Below are positions 36,440-48,099 of a stretch of DNA of 64,000 nt, in pieces. Numbering within the stretch: the first letter of the stretch is position 1; each line of letters opens with the position of its first letter. The position numbers and the translations under genes are program-made. The DNA comes from Rhyzopertha dominica (Eukaryota > Arthropoda > Insecta > Coleoptera > Bostrichidae): NCBI GenBank assembly GCA_025024175.1, contig QCXZ01000042.1, positions 12,417,501 to 12,481,500 on the forward strand, given 5' to 3'. The notes under the pieces were generated by a model. It was given only the letters and a program-made list of their open reading frames with translations. It made no database searches and was not told the origin of the DNA.

Positions 36440-36622
36440 AACAACGGTGCCCAACAATTGGCCTCCGAGGCAACAGTTTACATCATGCTCGAAGATGTAA
36501 ACGACGAAATTCCCCTATTCACAGAACGTGAGCAAGAGACCGTTCTCGAGGGTGAACCTATCGGAACCAAGGTCACCCAAGTCAATGCAATTGACAAGGA
36601 CGGGACTTTCCCCAACAACCAG
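36440..36622 (+). CDS. CadN: CadN exon 8 of window (end of an EC repeat and linker)
   Basis: A 183-nt exon (61 codons, phase 0 both ends) after acceptor gtgttttag and before donor GTAATC. It encodes NNGAQQLASEATVYIMLEDV, linker DVNDEIPLFTE, and the start of the next repeat EREQETVLEGEPIGTKVTQV NAIDKDGTFPNNQ. The DVNDE linker lacks the last Asn of the DxNDN consensus, as in Drosophila. Exon 9 follows after 52 bp. Confidence 0.95.
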
Positions 36623-36674
36623 GTAATCTTCCAACGATTCTTCCTGATGGTGAAACTGAACCGTGTCGTTCCAG

Positions 36675-36864
36675 GTGTATTATTTCGTGGTGGATTCACC
36701 ACGAAACGAGGGAAAAGACTTTTTCGAAATCAATCAGCAAACCGGTGAAGTGTTTACGAAAGTGGTGTTCGACAGGGAGAAGCAGGGAGCCTATGCCTTG
36801 GAGGTGGAAGCCAGAGACGGAGCGCCATCTGCGAGGCCGAACAGCGAGAGCATGCCCAATTCAG
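36675..36864 (+). CDS. CadN: CadN exon 9 of window (EC repeat core)
   Basis: A 190-nt exon from acceptor cgttccag to donor GTGAGT, entering in phase 0 and leaving one base of a codon. It encodes VYYFVVDSPRNEGKDFFEIN, then QQTGEVFTKVVFDREKQGAY with the calcium-binding DRE, and ALEVEARDGAPSARPNSE (A-R-D-G element). The sequence then diverges slightly from Drosophila (SMPNSG). The next exon, expected to begin TKFIRIG-like, does not appear in the remaining 27 kb, so it must lie beyond the window. Confidence 0.95.
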
Positions 36865-37653
36865 GTGAGTCGATTTTTTAATTGCATGGTTGCGAAGCGA
36901 ATTTGGGATACAGGAGTATCGCGTACTAGAGATACGTTTTACTTGGAATAGTACGCATTCCATTTTGATGTGTTAATTTGTTCCACCCCAAATTATTCAG
37001 TTTTGTTACTGACTGCTGATGAATAAAAACAATTATCTACCAGAAACACAAAAGAATGAACATGGCATGGCCATTACCAAAACAGAAACGTATGAAATTC
37101 AAACAACTTTAACTTTTTTAATCTCAAACTGGATCACACATGCCAGTTTCAGAAAGATATCAGTAGTATTTTAAATTTTATAGAAAATACGTTACACAAT
37201 TTGTAAAAATTATTAAATCTTGTATATTATTGTGCTAAATGTCTCCATTCGTGTATACTGGATACCAGATTTTTGGCATAAACATACACGGGCGGTAAAA
37301 ATAATCAGGTTACTGGCATATCAGCTTACAGAAAAACAAAATGTTTTACATTCCCCAAAAATAATCTTCCCCCAACAATGATAATTAATTTAAACAAACC
37401 TCTTTTGATAACATTATATATGGCAATTAAAAAACAAATAGGATTAATAGATCTGCACGGCTGTGTAGTAAGATGCTTTATAGTCATGAATAAAACAAGT
37501 TTAAGCTAGCAAGAAAAAAGAAGGAGCACCAATAAACACTTCATTAAGCTATCTAAAAAATTAGTGATATCGTTAAAAAAAGCTGACTTAATTCCAATTA
37601 CTTAAATGTACGTAGTTGTGCGAATTATTAAGAAAACATGCTCTAAAACTATA

Positions 37654-38069
37654 CAGGGTGTCCCTGAACATGTGGGCAATATCTCGGGATCTGATAGCTG
37701 AGCTAAAAACATCACTATTTTACAGTATAACTTTTTTTGATATAACGTCCGCCTACTGAGATATTCACCCCTAAAGCTCTTTTGAAAAAATTGGTTTCTC
37801 CGAAATATCTTTTATACCGCCTGATATAATTTGATGAAATTTTCGCCATTAATATTTATAATGCAGGCGGTTAGAATAGTGCAGACACAGTTTTTGTAAC
37901 TGCACGGGGAAGTTGGGGGTAAACTACCCTTCACCGTTTTTTTCTCTTAATTTTAAGGCGGGTAAGATTTTTTCCCCGAAATAGGCGTTCTTCAATTCTA
38001 TCAAACTTAAGAAGAAAAAAAGGTACTCTTTATTCATTACCCTAATGTTAACCGTTTTCGAGAAAAATG
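37654..38069 (+). repeat. Left 416-bp terminal inverted repeat
   Basis: Reverse complement of 39436-39851, from CAGGGTGTCCC at the outer end to cgttttcgagaaaaatg at the inner end. Only scattered substitutions separate the arms. Such long terminal repeats are unusual for Tc1/mariner elements, whose ends are often around 30 bp. Confidence 0.9.
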
Positions 38070-38207
38070 CTGTTGAATTACATGGTTCACATTTTCACTT
38101 GCGTCCACACGAGCAATTTAATTTTTATAGTAGGCGCTAAAAAATATTATTAGCTGTCACTCCATTTAATTTTCCTGGTGTGATTGTTATCCAACAATCA
38201 TTTTAAA

Positions 38208-39335
38208 ATGGAATATTCATTTCCTGAATATGCTGACATGCATTTAGTGTATGGTCTAGCCCTTGGTAATAGTACAGAAGCTGTGAGGTTGTACGCAGAA
38301 CGATTTCCTGACCGTAGGATTCCTGATCGGAAAACTTTTGAACGGGTTGATAGACGTTTAAGGGAGACAGGTGGGACATAAAATTATCCATAAAGGCATG
38401 TTTATATCAATTTGTAATTATTAGGAAAATTTGTAAAAGATAGCTTGAACGGTGGCGTCCAAAGAAGAGTACGCACAGTGGTCCTAGAGGAGAACGTTTT
38501 GGATAGCGTGGCTGCGGATCCTACCAATAGTATTAGAAAACTTGCGGTGCAACACAATGTGTCCAAAAACACTATTTCCAGAATTTTTCAAGAACAATTA
38601 CTGCACCCTTTTCATGTTCAAAAGGTACATGCTCTAAGTCATGAAGATTTTCCTGCTAGAGTGGAATTTTCAAATTGGGTCTTAGAACAGCACACAAATA
38701 ACAGGGATTTTATTAGTTCGATTCTTTATTCAGATGAGGCTGGTTTCACGAAAAACGGTGTAATAAATTCACACAATTTACATGTTTGGGCGGACGAAAA
38801 CCCTAATTCCACAGTGGTTGCAAGACACCAGTTCCAGTTTCAGTCTGTTAATGTTTGGGCGGGAATCATAGGGGACCATTTAATAGGACCATATGTGCTA
38901 CCTCCAAGATTAAATGGGGAACTCTATTTGCAGTTCCTTCAAAATAACTTACAACAGCTTTTAGAAGACGTTCCATTAGCAACCAGAAGAAACATGTGGT
39001 TCATGCATGATGGCGCACCACCCCACTTTAGTATTGCTGTGCGACAATTTTTAAATAATGCGTATCCAAATCGATGGATAGGTCGCGGAGGACCTGTTGC
39101 TTGCCCTCCTCGATCGCCAGATTTTAACCCTCTCGATTTCTATTTGTGGGGGCACCTGAAAAACTTAGTTTACTCTACTCCTGTAGAAACGAGGGATAAT
39201 CTAATAGAACGTATAGTATTTTACTGTGATGAAATACGTAATAACGCTGCCGTGTTTTGGAGAATCCGGCAGTCTTTAATTCGTCGGGCCCGAAAATGCA
39301 TTGAAGTTAGAGGAGCTCATGTTGAAGCTTCTTAA
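38208..39335 (+). CDS. IS630/Tc1/mariner-type transposase, apparently intact (two exons)
   Basis: The gene reads as exon 38208-38370, a 54-bp intron 38371-38424 (GTGGGA...ttattag, containing in-frame stops) and exon 38425-39335, giving about 357 residues. The start ATG begins MEYSFPEYADMHLVYGLALG. The first ~130 residues form the helix-turn-helix DNA-binding part (RKLAVQHNVSKNTISRIFQE). The catalytic domain shows LYSDEAGFT (first Asp), WFMHDGAPPHF (second Asp) and CPPRSPDFNPLDFYLWG (third Asp), with 36 residues between the second and third by my count. A close relative without the intron is at 41525-42609. The reaction is cut-and-paste excision and integration at TA. Confidence 0.88.
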
Positions 39336-39435
39336 TTTTTTTTTGTAGCTCCATGTAGTTTTTAAGTTTCTTCGTAATGTTATATTTATGTAATTATTTA
39401 ATAAATACAATAATTATAACCATGTTATTCAAGTA

Positions 39436-39851
39436 CATTTTTCTCGAAAACGGTTAACTTTAGGGTAATGAATAAAGAGTACCTTTTTTTCTTCTTAAGT
39501 TTGGGAGAATTGAAAAACGCCTATTTCGGGGAAAAAATCTTACCCGCCTTAAAATTAAGAGAAAAAAACGGTGAAGGGTAGTTTACCCCCAACTTCCCCG
39601 TGCAATTACAAAAACTGTGTCTGCACTATTCTAACCGCCTCCATTTTAAATATTAATGGCGAAAATTTCATCAAATTATATCAAGCGGTATAAAAGATAT
39701 TTCGGAGAAACCACTTTTTCCAAAGGAGCTTTAGGGGTGAATATCTCAGTAGGCGAACGATATATCAAAAAAAGTTATACTGTAAAATAGTGATGTTTTT
39801 AGCTCAGCTATCAGATCCCGAGATATTGCCCACATGTTCAGGGACACCCTG
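39436..39851 (-). repeat. Right 416-bp terminal inverted repeat
   Basis: Mirror of 37654-38069. It ends cagggacaccctg directly before the target TA at 39852. The 3' UTR of the transposase (39336-39435) lies between the stop codon and this arm. Confidence 0.9.
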
Positions 39852-40459
39852 TATAAGGTGTGTCAAAAGAATGTAATAAACGGTTTATTTCTGTAAGTAT
39901 TAGCTTTATTGTAAAATGCCTTAGCAAAAGTTTTTTTGTTAGTAATTTTGTATTTCTTAGCTTGCTTTTCGTTTTTTGATATATGTCAATCCATATTCAT
40001 AGCAGCAGTTTTGCTTGTTCTTTTAAATGGTAGCCAAACGATTTTTTGCGGATTCGTATTGTTTTGTATCCCTGAAATGGCCTAATCAAAGCAATCCTGG
40101 TTTTTATTCATTTGATGATAATTATACAAAAATGCAAAGTACAACTTCCCCATTAGATAAATAAAAATGATCCTGTCAGAAGAGTGCAGTTTTAAGCGAT
40201 GGTGATGGACATGACATAATATGATGTTACTTTTTGCCATTAGCAGACATCTCCACGGTTGGTATAATAATGCTAATTAATCAGCAAAAGCTAAGTAATC
40301 TTGTAACTAACAGTTTGAGTTGAAGAAGAAAACTAACGATTTTCTAGAATTACAACAAAAATTTGAGGTTACCCGCAATCAACTATGGTTGAATCTGGGT
40401 TTACTGTATATACTGATTCATTTGCAGGGTAAATGGTGAATATTTTGTGGTTTTGTAAT

Positions 40460-40526
40460 AAAGTGTCAAATTTTTCTTAGATCGCAGTGCCGCCTGTCAG
40501 CAGGCTTCTTGCACTGCGGACACTTT
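40460..40526. repeat. Three-stem hairpin, unknown
   Basis: Nested perfect stems: AAAGTGTC/GACACTTT (40460-40467, 40519-40526), CGCAGTGC/GCACTGCG (40483-40490, 40511-40518) and GCCTG/CAGGC (40492-40496, 40501-40505) with a TCAG loop. A 15-nt bulge lies on the left side and 5 nt on the right. It could be a folded-back transposon end, a small-RNA hairpin, or chance. Confidence 0.45.
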
Positions 40527-40977
40527 GATAAATGCTCGACCCACTCTTTCCTAACCCTTAGACGTGGATGTCAAGTGGACTCCTTGCTCACGTGGTTCGA
40601 TATACTGCATCAAGGGTCGGACTCTGCAGCAGTTTTTTAATTTTAATTACGATGTTATTACCGACCCACCAAGGTAATTTATTACGCCATATTTGTCCCA
40701 ACCAGTCGCTCCAACCATTGACAGAAATAGCGTGTAGTCAAGTAATTAATATCTGCCATAAATTTTGAGTGCCAGGACCGCGAGCTATTAGTTATGTACG
40801 GGGTTTTATACATATCAAAAGCCTCAAAGACCGCAGTCCGAATCAACCAGGGCCATTTCCGTATTGTTACTGGGGGCTTATTCTAATGGGCAAATATAGT
40901 TCTGAACCATCCTGCGGTTTGTAAACTTTGGAACCTTTATGTATACATATAACCGTCCAAAATATCTATTTAATATA

Positions 40978-43238
40978 CCAGGTGATTTTTTGAAAACTTC
41001 ACACCTTAAATAACTTTAAAAATATAGCAAAAATTTAAAAATTTGCAAAAACAGGTAAACTTTTGAGATAAGTTTTTAATGGATAGCGCTTACTCTCTGA
41101 GCAGGGTAGACACCCCTTTAAAAATTTTAAATGGAACTATCCATCTTGTGATACATCATTTGAAAGCTTATTTCACAAAGAGTCTGGCCATGTAATTAGT
41201 TTTACCACGTTTAACTTATTGACGGGGTAATAGATTAATAGTGCCTACGAAACAGGTTGCTTATTAAATTGAATATTTTGGACTCTTTTCAACAAAATGT
41301 ATTTTATTTTAGAGCGGAAATAAAATTTGTCCTTACGAGAATCCAAAATTTAAACAAACAACTTGTAAAAAATATGACACTTAAAAAAAAATTTCTTTTA
41401 ACATTATTATTAACATTAAAGTATTTATCATGTAATTTTTTAGAAAGTCCTTGTCCACGAAAAAGAAAAATTATTTATTTGTAACTCCAAAAACAGTGTG
41501 AACAAAACCATAGAAATTCAAACCTTACAATAGATTCTCAAAATGTGCACCACCTATTTCCATACAATAATACAGACGGTTCTCGAACTCCTGCTGCACT
41601 TTTCGGAAAGTTTCAGGTGGAATCCTCCTGCACTCGTTAATAATTCTTTCTCGCAGATCGTCCAGGCTAGTAGGTTGTGTTTTGTAAACCACAGATTTTA
41701 AATGACCCCATAGAAAGAAATCTAAAGCAGTCAAATCGGGTGATCGTGGCGGCCATTCAATTGTTCCACGCCTACCAATCCAGTGAAGAGGAAATCTATG
41801 ATTTAACCAATTTCGCACATTAATGGCGTAATGCGGTGGGGCTCCATCATGTTGGTAAAACAATTCGTATTCATCCAACATTGGATTTCCTTCAGGGTCA
41901 CGTTGGTTTTCTAATTGCTCTGTGATTAAAGGATCAATAACGTTATCAAGTAATTCTAAATACATTCCCCCATTTAGCGTCCCATCAATGAAAATTGGAC
42001 CTACAATTGCGTTGCCAAGTATTCCAGCCCAGACGTTCAGCTTCTGAGGAACTTGTGTATGACCTTTTCGAAAAATATAAGGATTTTCGTCACTCCAGTA
42101 CCTGACGTTATGTTTATTTACAGAGCCGTTCAAAAAAAATTGCATTCATCACTGAAGCAGATATTTTTTATTAGACTTGGATTTACTATAATCTTTTCTG
42201 TCATAATTTCGCAAAATTGCAGTCTTCTATCGAAGTCATCTTCGCCGAGTTCCTGGAGAGTTATCATCTTATAGGGATCGAATTTGTGCAGTTTTGTAAC
42301 TTTCCTTACAGATGAATAAGAAAGTCAAGTGGCTGTAGAAATGTTACGCAAAGAGCTAGTTGGATCCATTGCAAAATGACCAAGTACTTCAAGTTGGGCC
42401 ATTTCATCAACGACTCTATTCCCTGCCCTTTTTTTGTTTACTACAGATCCAGTGTCTTGAAATTTCTGCACGAGATCGAGAATGTACCTACCGTCAACAT
42501 TTTTATCGGGGTGCCGTTCGTTAAACACCCTTGCTGACGCACGAGCACAGCTATGCTCAGCACCGTAAATAAACATTATTTCTACCCTTTCGGCAGTTGA
42601 ATAAACCATTATCACTTGGACTCTCACTTTAAAATTTCACGCGATTTATAAAAAGGAATGTGAACAAAAAGATGGTCGTGCCAAAGAAGTAGCCAAAAAG
42701 TTGAAACAAAAAATTGGAAACACAAAGTAGATAATTCTTTAGCCAATTCAGTATAAACTGTCGAGTTGCAATATCAAGTAATGTCGAAAGAAAATTTTAA
42801 GTATATTTGGCATTTTGCTTAGGTGTAACAATTATTTTTTAACAAGTTTTTTTTAGGCTTAAGTAAGGACAATTTTTATTGTAACTGCAAGACAATAAAT
42901 TTTGTTAAAAAAAGTCCAAAATATTCCATTTTATAAGCCACTTGCTACAATGCACTTTTTGACCCACTACCTCGTCAATGGGTAAAAAATAGTAAAACTA
43001 ATTACATGGCAAAACTCCTTGTGTAATAAGCTTTTAAATAATGTATCGTAAGATGGGTAGTTTCATTTAAAATTTTTGAAGGGGTATCTACCCCGCTCAG
43101 AGGGTAAGCGCTATCCATTAAAAACTTATCTCAAAAGTTGTCCCTCTGCAAACAAAAGTTTACCTGTTTTTGCAAAATTTTAAATTTTTGCTATATTTAA
43201 AGTTATTTAAGGTGTNAAGTTTTCAAAAAATCACCTGG
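40978..43238 (-). mobile_element. IS630/Tc1/mariner-type element with ~260-bp inverted repeats
   Basis: The ends CCAGGTGATTTTTTGAAAAC and its complement are flanked by TA (40976-40977, 43239-43240). The inverted repeats run over about 40978-41231 and 42968-43238, with small indels and substitutions, and enclose a minus-strand transposase carrying two defects. It is 1.1 kb from the intact element at 37654 but has unrelated terminal sequences, so the two are different families of the same group. One ambiguous base lies in the right arm. Confidence 0.88.
41525..42609 (-). pseudogene. IS630/Tc1/mariner-type transposase with one stop and one frameshift
   Basis: Likely start at 42609 (MVYSTAERVEIMFIYG), end at 41525 (MEIGGAHFENLL). 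The N-terminal part (to 42328) carries the helix-turn-helix region; a TGA at 42325-42327 interrupts the frame. A frameshift lies in a run of eight T (minus strand, near 42135-42142), just after the first catalytic motif FSDEC. The remainder is open and holds NVWAGILG, YQHDGAPPHYAI (second Asp) and WPPRSPDLTALDFFLWG (third Asp), again with 36 residues between. It has no intron where the gene at 38208 has one. With only two lesions it is recently inactivated; either could also be an assembly error. Confidence 0.85.
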
Positions 43239-44079
43239 TATAATTACAAAACAATAACTATTCCAATATTAATATGCAGACAACGCAATCGTTAATTGAT
43301 CAAGCTAAATAAAGAAACATTTTCTGCAAAGCTTCGGCAATTGTTTTGTCTTCAGATTAGTGCTAATTCGTCAAACAACAGAACCATTTTATACAGTTAT
43401 GGATTACAGTATTTTTGGAAAACCAATTTTCATACACACATAATTGCCACTACTTGATGTAGTCTTACAATTATTTCATGCTGTTTCACAGGACAGTTCT
43501 TCGGAGATGAAGATTGAGCAGTTTTGTCTTTGTAGAGTTGGCTCAGGTTTACTTTGCTGCTAAAATGAAATTTCATAGACGCTGGGTAATTTGAGTGAAA
43601 GCGAAGTTCTAGTGAAAAGCAAAATGCGAGCTATTCCACATTGGCAAATCTGACAACTACCAACCCAGCGTCTTATAAACTCCTTTCATGTCGGAGTTAG
43701 TAACTGTATACTACGTAGATTACAGTTCTGTTATGCACTGCGCCTACGTGACACAAGGTATCGGATGTTCTGCATTGTACGCTGGGATGTGCCCTGATAA
43801 GGGACAGTGAAATACGAAGCGCCGCCCTGTCGTAAAACTGCAATGGCGAAGCGATGCACCTACTTTGCGCTCCTGTTATTCCCGCTTTTTACGTTTTCTC
43901 CGGCGGTGATGGGATATCATTGTTTATGATACGTCGAAATTTTTAGCGAGCAGAAGCCAGTGTACTTTTATATAAATAAGATGCCAGTTGCTCTATGAAG
44001 AAGTCGACAGTTGTTATAAAGGGCGAGAAATAATTGGCTTTTATTTAACGATACCTATGTAAAACTTTTGATATTTCAT

Positions 44080-44720
44080 TTAAATTTGATAATAATAATA
44101 GTCTGTGTGATAATGTTTGTAAATATTTTTATATATTTTTAGTCGTAATATCATGAATGTCTCCAATATTAACCGTTGTAGATCTCTACTTTCAGCATGC
44201 GATTGGTCTCTTTTAAATCATAATATGGAATTTAAATTTAAATTGTTTAAAGAAAATTGCCGTGCTTATTAACGTAGTGTTTCCATTAACCAAAGTTAAA
44301 AATTCTAAAATTAAATCATACATAAAACCATGGATTACAGCTGAGATTGTAATGAAGCGTCTTCTCTACGAAATACTTTCAGGATCTGTATCGGACTGAT
44401 GACCCCGCTTTTTTATCTCACTACAAAAATTAAAAAAGAACAACACCAGATTAATGTTGCCCAGGCTAATAAATCGTACTTTGACGCTAAATTTAACAAC
44501 TCAAGTAACAAGGCGAAGGTAGTATGGCAAAAATACGTGATAACTTATCAGTACACACTTCAAACAAAAAAGTTACTACTAATAATTTTATTGATAATAA
44601 AGGCTGTGAACTTAGAGATTTAAATGATGTGTCGAATGCTTTCAATAAATACTTTATAAAAACAATCAATGAACTAACCAACAATACTAATGTGGTTCAT
44701 AAAACTATATATATATTCTT
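44080..44720 (+). mobile_element. Non-LTR retrotransposon, 5' part of an interrupted copy
   Basis: Broken + strand frames carry the linker between endonuclease and reverse transcriptase of a jockey/CR1-like element: KSYIKPWITAEIVMKRLLY near 44310-44360, then LRDLNDVSNAFNKYFIKTIN at 44612-44670. The continuation (fingers of the reverse transcriptase) appears only at 46195, after a minus-strand element. Several frameshifts exist. Confidence 0.65.
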
Positions 44721-44759
44721 ATAAAAATCATTAATACATTCCACAGTACTGTTAATTTC

Positions 44760-46195
44760 ATGCGACTACGGTCGACTTTTATAAAAGCCTTGAAAGAAAA
44801 GAAAATATTTTCATTCAACGATAAGAGATCTCGCATTTGCGCTTTATCCATAATAGATACATACATGTATGTATTTGTTCTGGATAGAGTATTGAAGAAA
44901 ACCGCAGAAAACTCGAATCAGATCTCTATTATCTTAAGCCAGTCTTTAACACCTTCATCAACACGATGGATAGACGCAAAACCACCAGACCATGCTGTAC
45001 GGGGGCATCTGGTGACCATATGTCCAATTGTTTGGAGGGGATCTCCACATTCACAAGAAGGGTTGATAGATGAATCCCATTTATTAAGAAAAAACTTGCA
45101 TTTCCCATGACCAGTGCGAAGGCGATTCAGAGTGACCCAAGACCTTCTTGGGAGGTCGGTTCCTGCTACCTCTTCCGTAGGATCGTCTATAAGCTGCTGA
45201 TTGAATATATCATGTTTCTTAAGTTGCCAATCAGAACACCACCCATCTTCAATGGTATAAGGAGCACGAAGGAAATCTTCTGTCCACACAGGTTTTCTAG
45301 TAGTTAGCCGTGTTGTAGGTTGCAGATCACGGGAAATCAGAAACTCATTAGGAGCTGATTGATATTTTTGCCAAGCTTTGTATGTAGCAAACTGTCTGCG
45401 AATCTCCGGAGGAGCAATGTTTGAAAGAATCGGAAGCCAAGGTAATGGAGTTAACTTAATTGTTCCAGTGATTAGTCGCATTGCAGTATTTAACTGAGTG
45501 TCAATTTTTCCTGTGTGATGACTGTTTTTCCAAACAGGACAGCAGTACTCAGCAGTGCTATAAAGCAAGGCAGTTGCAGAAGTACGGAGTACATTTGCAT
45601 TTGCACCCCAACTTGTACCAGCAAGCTTATGCAGAATGTTATTTCTAGTTTGTAATTTTTTTACTGACTTTTTCTAGATATTTCTTGTACGTTAGAGACG
45701 TATCTAGGGTCACTCCAAGGTATTTTGGCGAGAAGTTGTGTTTAAGAATTATGTTATTTGACATAACTTGAAGCTGTTTCCTGTTTTGGTGATTGTTGAG
45801 ATGAAAGCAAGTTACTTCTGTCTTCAACGGATTAGGTCACAAGCGCCAAGCTTTAAAATAGCAATTCATAATCTCGATGTCACTTGAAAGGTTTTGTTCA
45901 AGTACAGAAAAGTCTTTACTTTGCAAAGCCAATGCCATGTCGTCTGCATACACAAATTTTCTCGATTGAGTTCCTGGAAGGTCACTTATGTAAAGGTTGA
46001 AAAGAATAGGCGACAGAACCGATCCTTGTGGAAGACCATTATTCAAAATCCTGAATTTGCTACTTTTCTCTCCCAAAAACACTCTGAATTGACGTTGGGA
46101 TAGCATTCGTTCGATGAGCTTCACAGTCTTTCCATATTTCAGAGTATTAACTATGAATGCAAGTGATACATCTGGATTTTTTTCTAGCACCTATT
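44760..46195 (-). mobile_element. Jockey-type non-LTR retrotransposon inserted in another element
   Basis: On the minus strand 46190-45837 encodes reverse-transcriptase palm motifs: LNNGLPQGSVLSPILFNLYI and KFVYADDMALALQ with the catalytic YADD. 45827-45645 follows in another frame with FSPKYLGVTLDTSLTYK. 45568-44918 encodes the C-terminal part with YSTAEYCCPVWKNS and a terminal zinc-knuckle-like CECGDPLQTIGHMVTRCP, as in jockey proteins. The 5' half (endonuclease and ORF1) is missing and there are frameshifts between the parts. The exact 3' border, between 44720 and 44915, cannot be set because no poly-A tail remains. Confidence 0.75.
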
Positions 46196-46785
46196 ACAAG
46201 TGTATATCAAAAAAGGATTCCAAGGGAATTAACTAAATAACTATAGACCTATTTCGTCGTTGTCAGTTTTTCTAAATTACTAGAGCGTGTCTACTACGTG
46301 AGACTATATTGAACACTCACTATTATGCCTATGTTAATTCATTGATCTACGATGGTATAGTATGTTGGAGGGGGGGGGGCAGTGGCGTCGCTGGAATTCT
46401 GAAATCTCAAAAAATATTTATTCGTACTATGACTTATAAAAATAGACGCTCTTCCTGTAGAGAACTCTTTATAAATCTTNAAATCCTGACTGTAACTTCC
46501 GTCTATATCCTTGAATGTGCTTGCTACATTAAGGAGCATTCGGATAAGTTTTTTAATAACAGAGTGGACAATATTAATTACGATCTTAGGATAAACTATA
46601 TGTATAATCGATTGTCTTACTTATTTCTCTTTTGACTTTTCTGATATAGGAGACATAATGTATTAATTGTTTTGATTGTATTAGTAATTTTAACTGTATT
46701 CTTTGTTAGCCCTTTGGCGTTTTCTACAACTGTTGTAAGCTCCTAAGAAGAAATAAAGTAAAGTAAACTAAAGCGTTTTATCCCA
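46195..46785 (+). mobile_element. Non-LTR retrotransposon, 3' part of an interrupted copy
   Basis: The + strand element broken at about 44720 resumes with the fingers motif (NYRPISSLSVFSKLLERV, with a frameshift, about 46240-46295). It then jumps to C-terminal sequence (KKFIRTMTY-like, RRSSCRELFINL, 46420-46480), so the palm with the catalytic residues has been deleted. The 3' tail ends in aagaaataaagtaaagtaaac at about 46748-46768, a simple-repeat tail typical of such elements. A run of ten G and one ambiguous base occur inside. Confidence 0.6.
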
Positions 46786-48099
46786 AAAAGACCTAACTTT
46801 CAATCTGACACTGGCCGCGAAAGCTTACGTTCCAAATCCCTTATTTAAAGTAACGAATCTGTTAGATATAGATCTTATACTACTGTAATATTATTTCCAC
46901 GACTCTAGAAACGATATATGCGCTTATTTCTCCAGGAAAAAGTTTACTCTGCAATTTAACAATCTCCATTACACAAACTCCGACTGGAATTCAATGATAG
47001 CAATTCTTTCTGTCGATCAGCGACTCTAATTTCCTCCAAAGCCCCATTCCAGACATTTCTCACCCCAAATTTCTGGCAACAGCTTCGGGTTCATTCCACT
47101 CCTGTCCCATTTCCTCAGTCAACACAGACCGCGCTGTTCCAAGTGGGTCGTCGTTCGTTTTTGCTTGGAACTGTTAATTCAATGAGCTTGTTAGTAAGAA
47201 CTGACCGGATGACTCGAATCGAGCAAGTTATAATTGACGCCACTGGCAGGACTCAAAATGGCGGGGTGGTTGTTTGCGGTGGAAGGAAAAGCAAACCCGT
47301 CGGTTTGGTATATCCTCGTTACGAAGTTTGGAATGGGATCAGATGTAATTAAACGAATTTTTGGTTGTTTTAGAGCGAGAATGCACCGGGATATCTGAGG
47401 ATTGTTCCGTTTCCGGTGGTATTTTGAGTGAATATGCTGGAATTTCGGTAGAGTATAGCTTTCAGAGTTATTTGTGTTTCAAAATTTCGTGGTATAAGAT
47501 GAAATAGGAGGTCGTTCTGTGCACCTAAAACGTTTTGAGGAGAAACTGCTAACGGTGTTTTGTATAGCTGCACAATATTCGATTCAATAAATTCTTCGCT
47601 GTCCGATACCGAAAAAATTTAATATTTGCGTATCGCCAGACATGTCTAGTATGTTTCTAATAAAATGGTCGTTGATATTGTCAATTCTAAACTCTATCCC
47701 ATGAGTATGACCAGAGATATATACATATTTCCAATTTGCCAAGTCACAGATCTTTATAATCACTAGATATTGTAAGTCCTCCGCCACGTTTGTCTGTCTG
47801 TCTGTTCGCGATAAACTCAAAAATTGCTGAACGAATTTTCATGCGGTTTTCACCAGTATATGGAGCGATTCGTGAGGAAGGTTCAGGTATATAATTTGTC
47901 AAGATTTTTTGTAAATTGATTTAAATATAACGATAATTGTTGGAACCGCCGGAGAAAGCAAGTCACATTTCATCGAAAACGCTGCGTAATCCCTTTGAGA
48001 TATAACAAAACAATTCATGGTGGGATATTTCCCTTTTATAAATCTACAAAAAAGTTCGGGGTGGCATATATCTATCTTTTAAAATAACAGTTTAATTTT

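Larger units (their letters stand above)
37654..39851 (+). mobile_element. Complete IS630/Tc1/mariner-type element with 416-bp inverted repeats
   Basis: The element begins CAGGGTGTCCCTGAACATGT and ends with its reverse complement, flanked by TA on both sides (37652-37653, 39852-39853). The two inverted repeats, 37654-38069 and 39436-39851, are both 416 bp and differ at only a few positions. They enclose one transposase gene with a short intron and no visible defect. The near-identical arms and open frame indicate a young, possibly still active copy. Confidence 0.9.

Noticed and set aside
46369..46379. Run of G within the interrupted non-LTR element
   Set aside because: Simple homopolymer in a decayed coding region, possibly a sequencing artefact.
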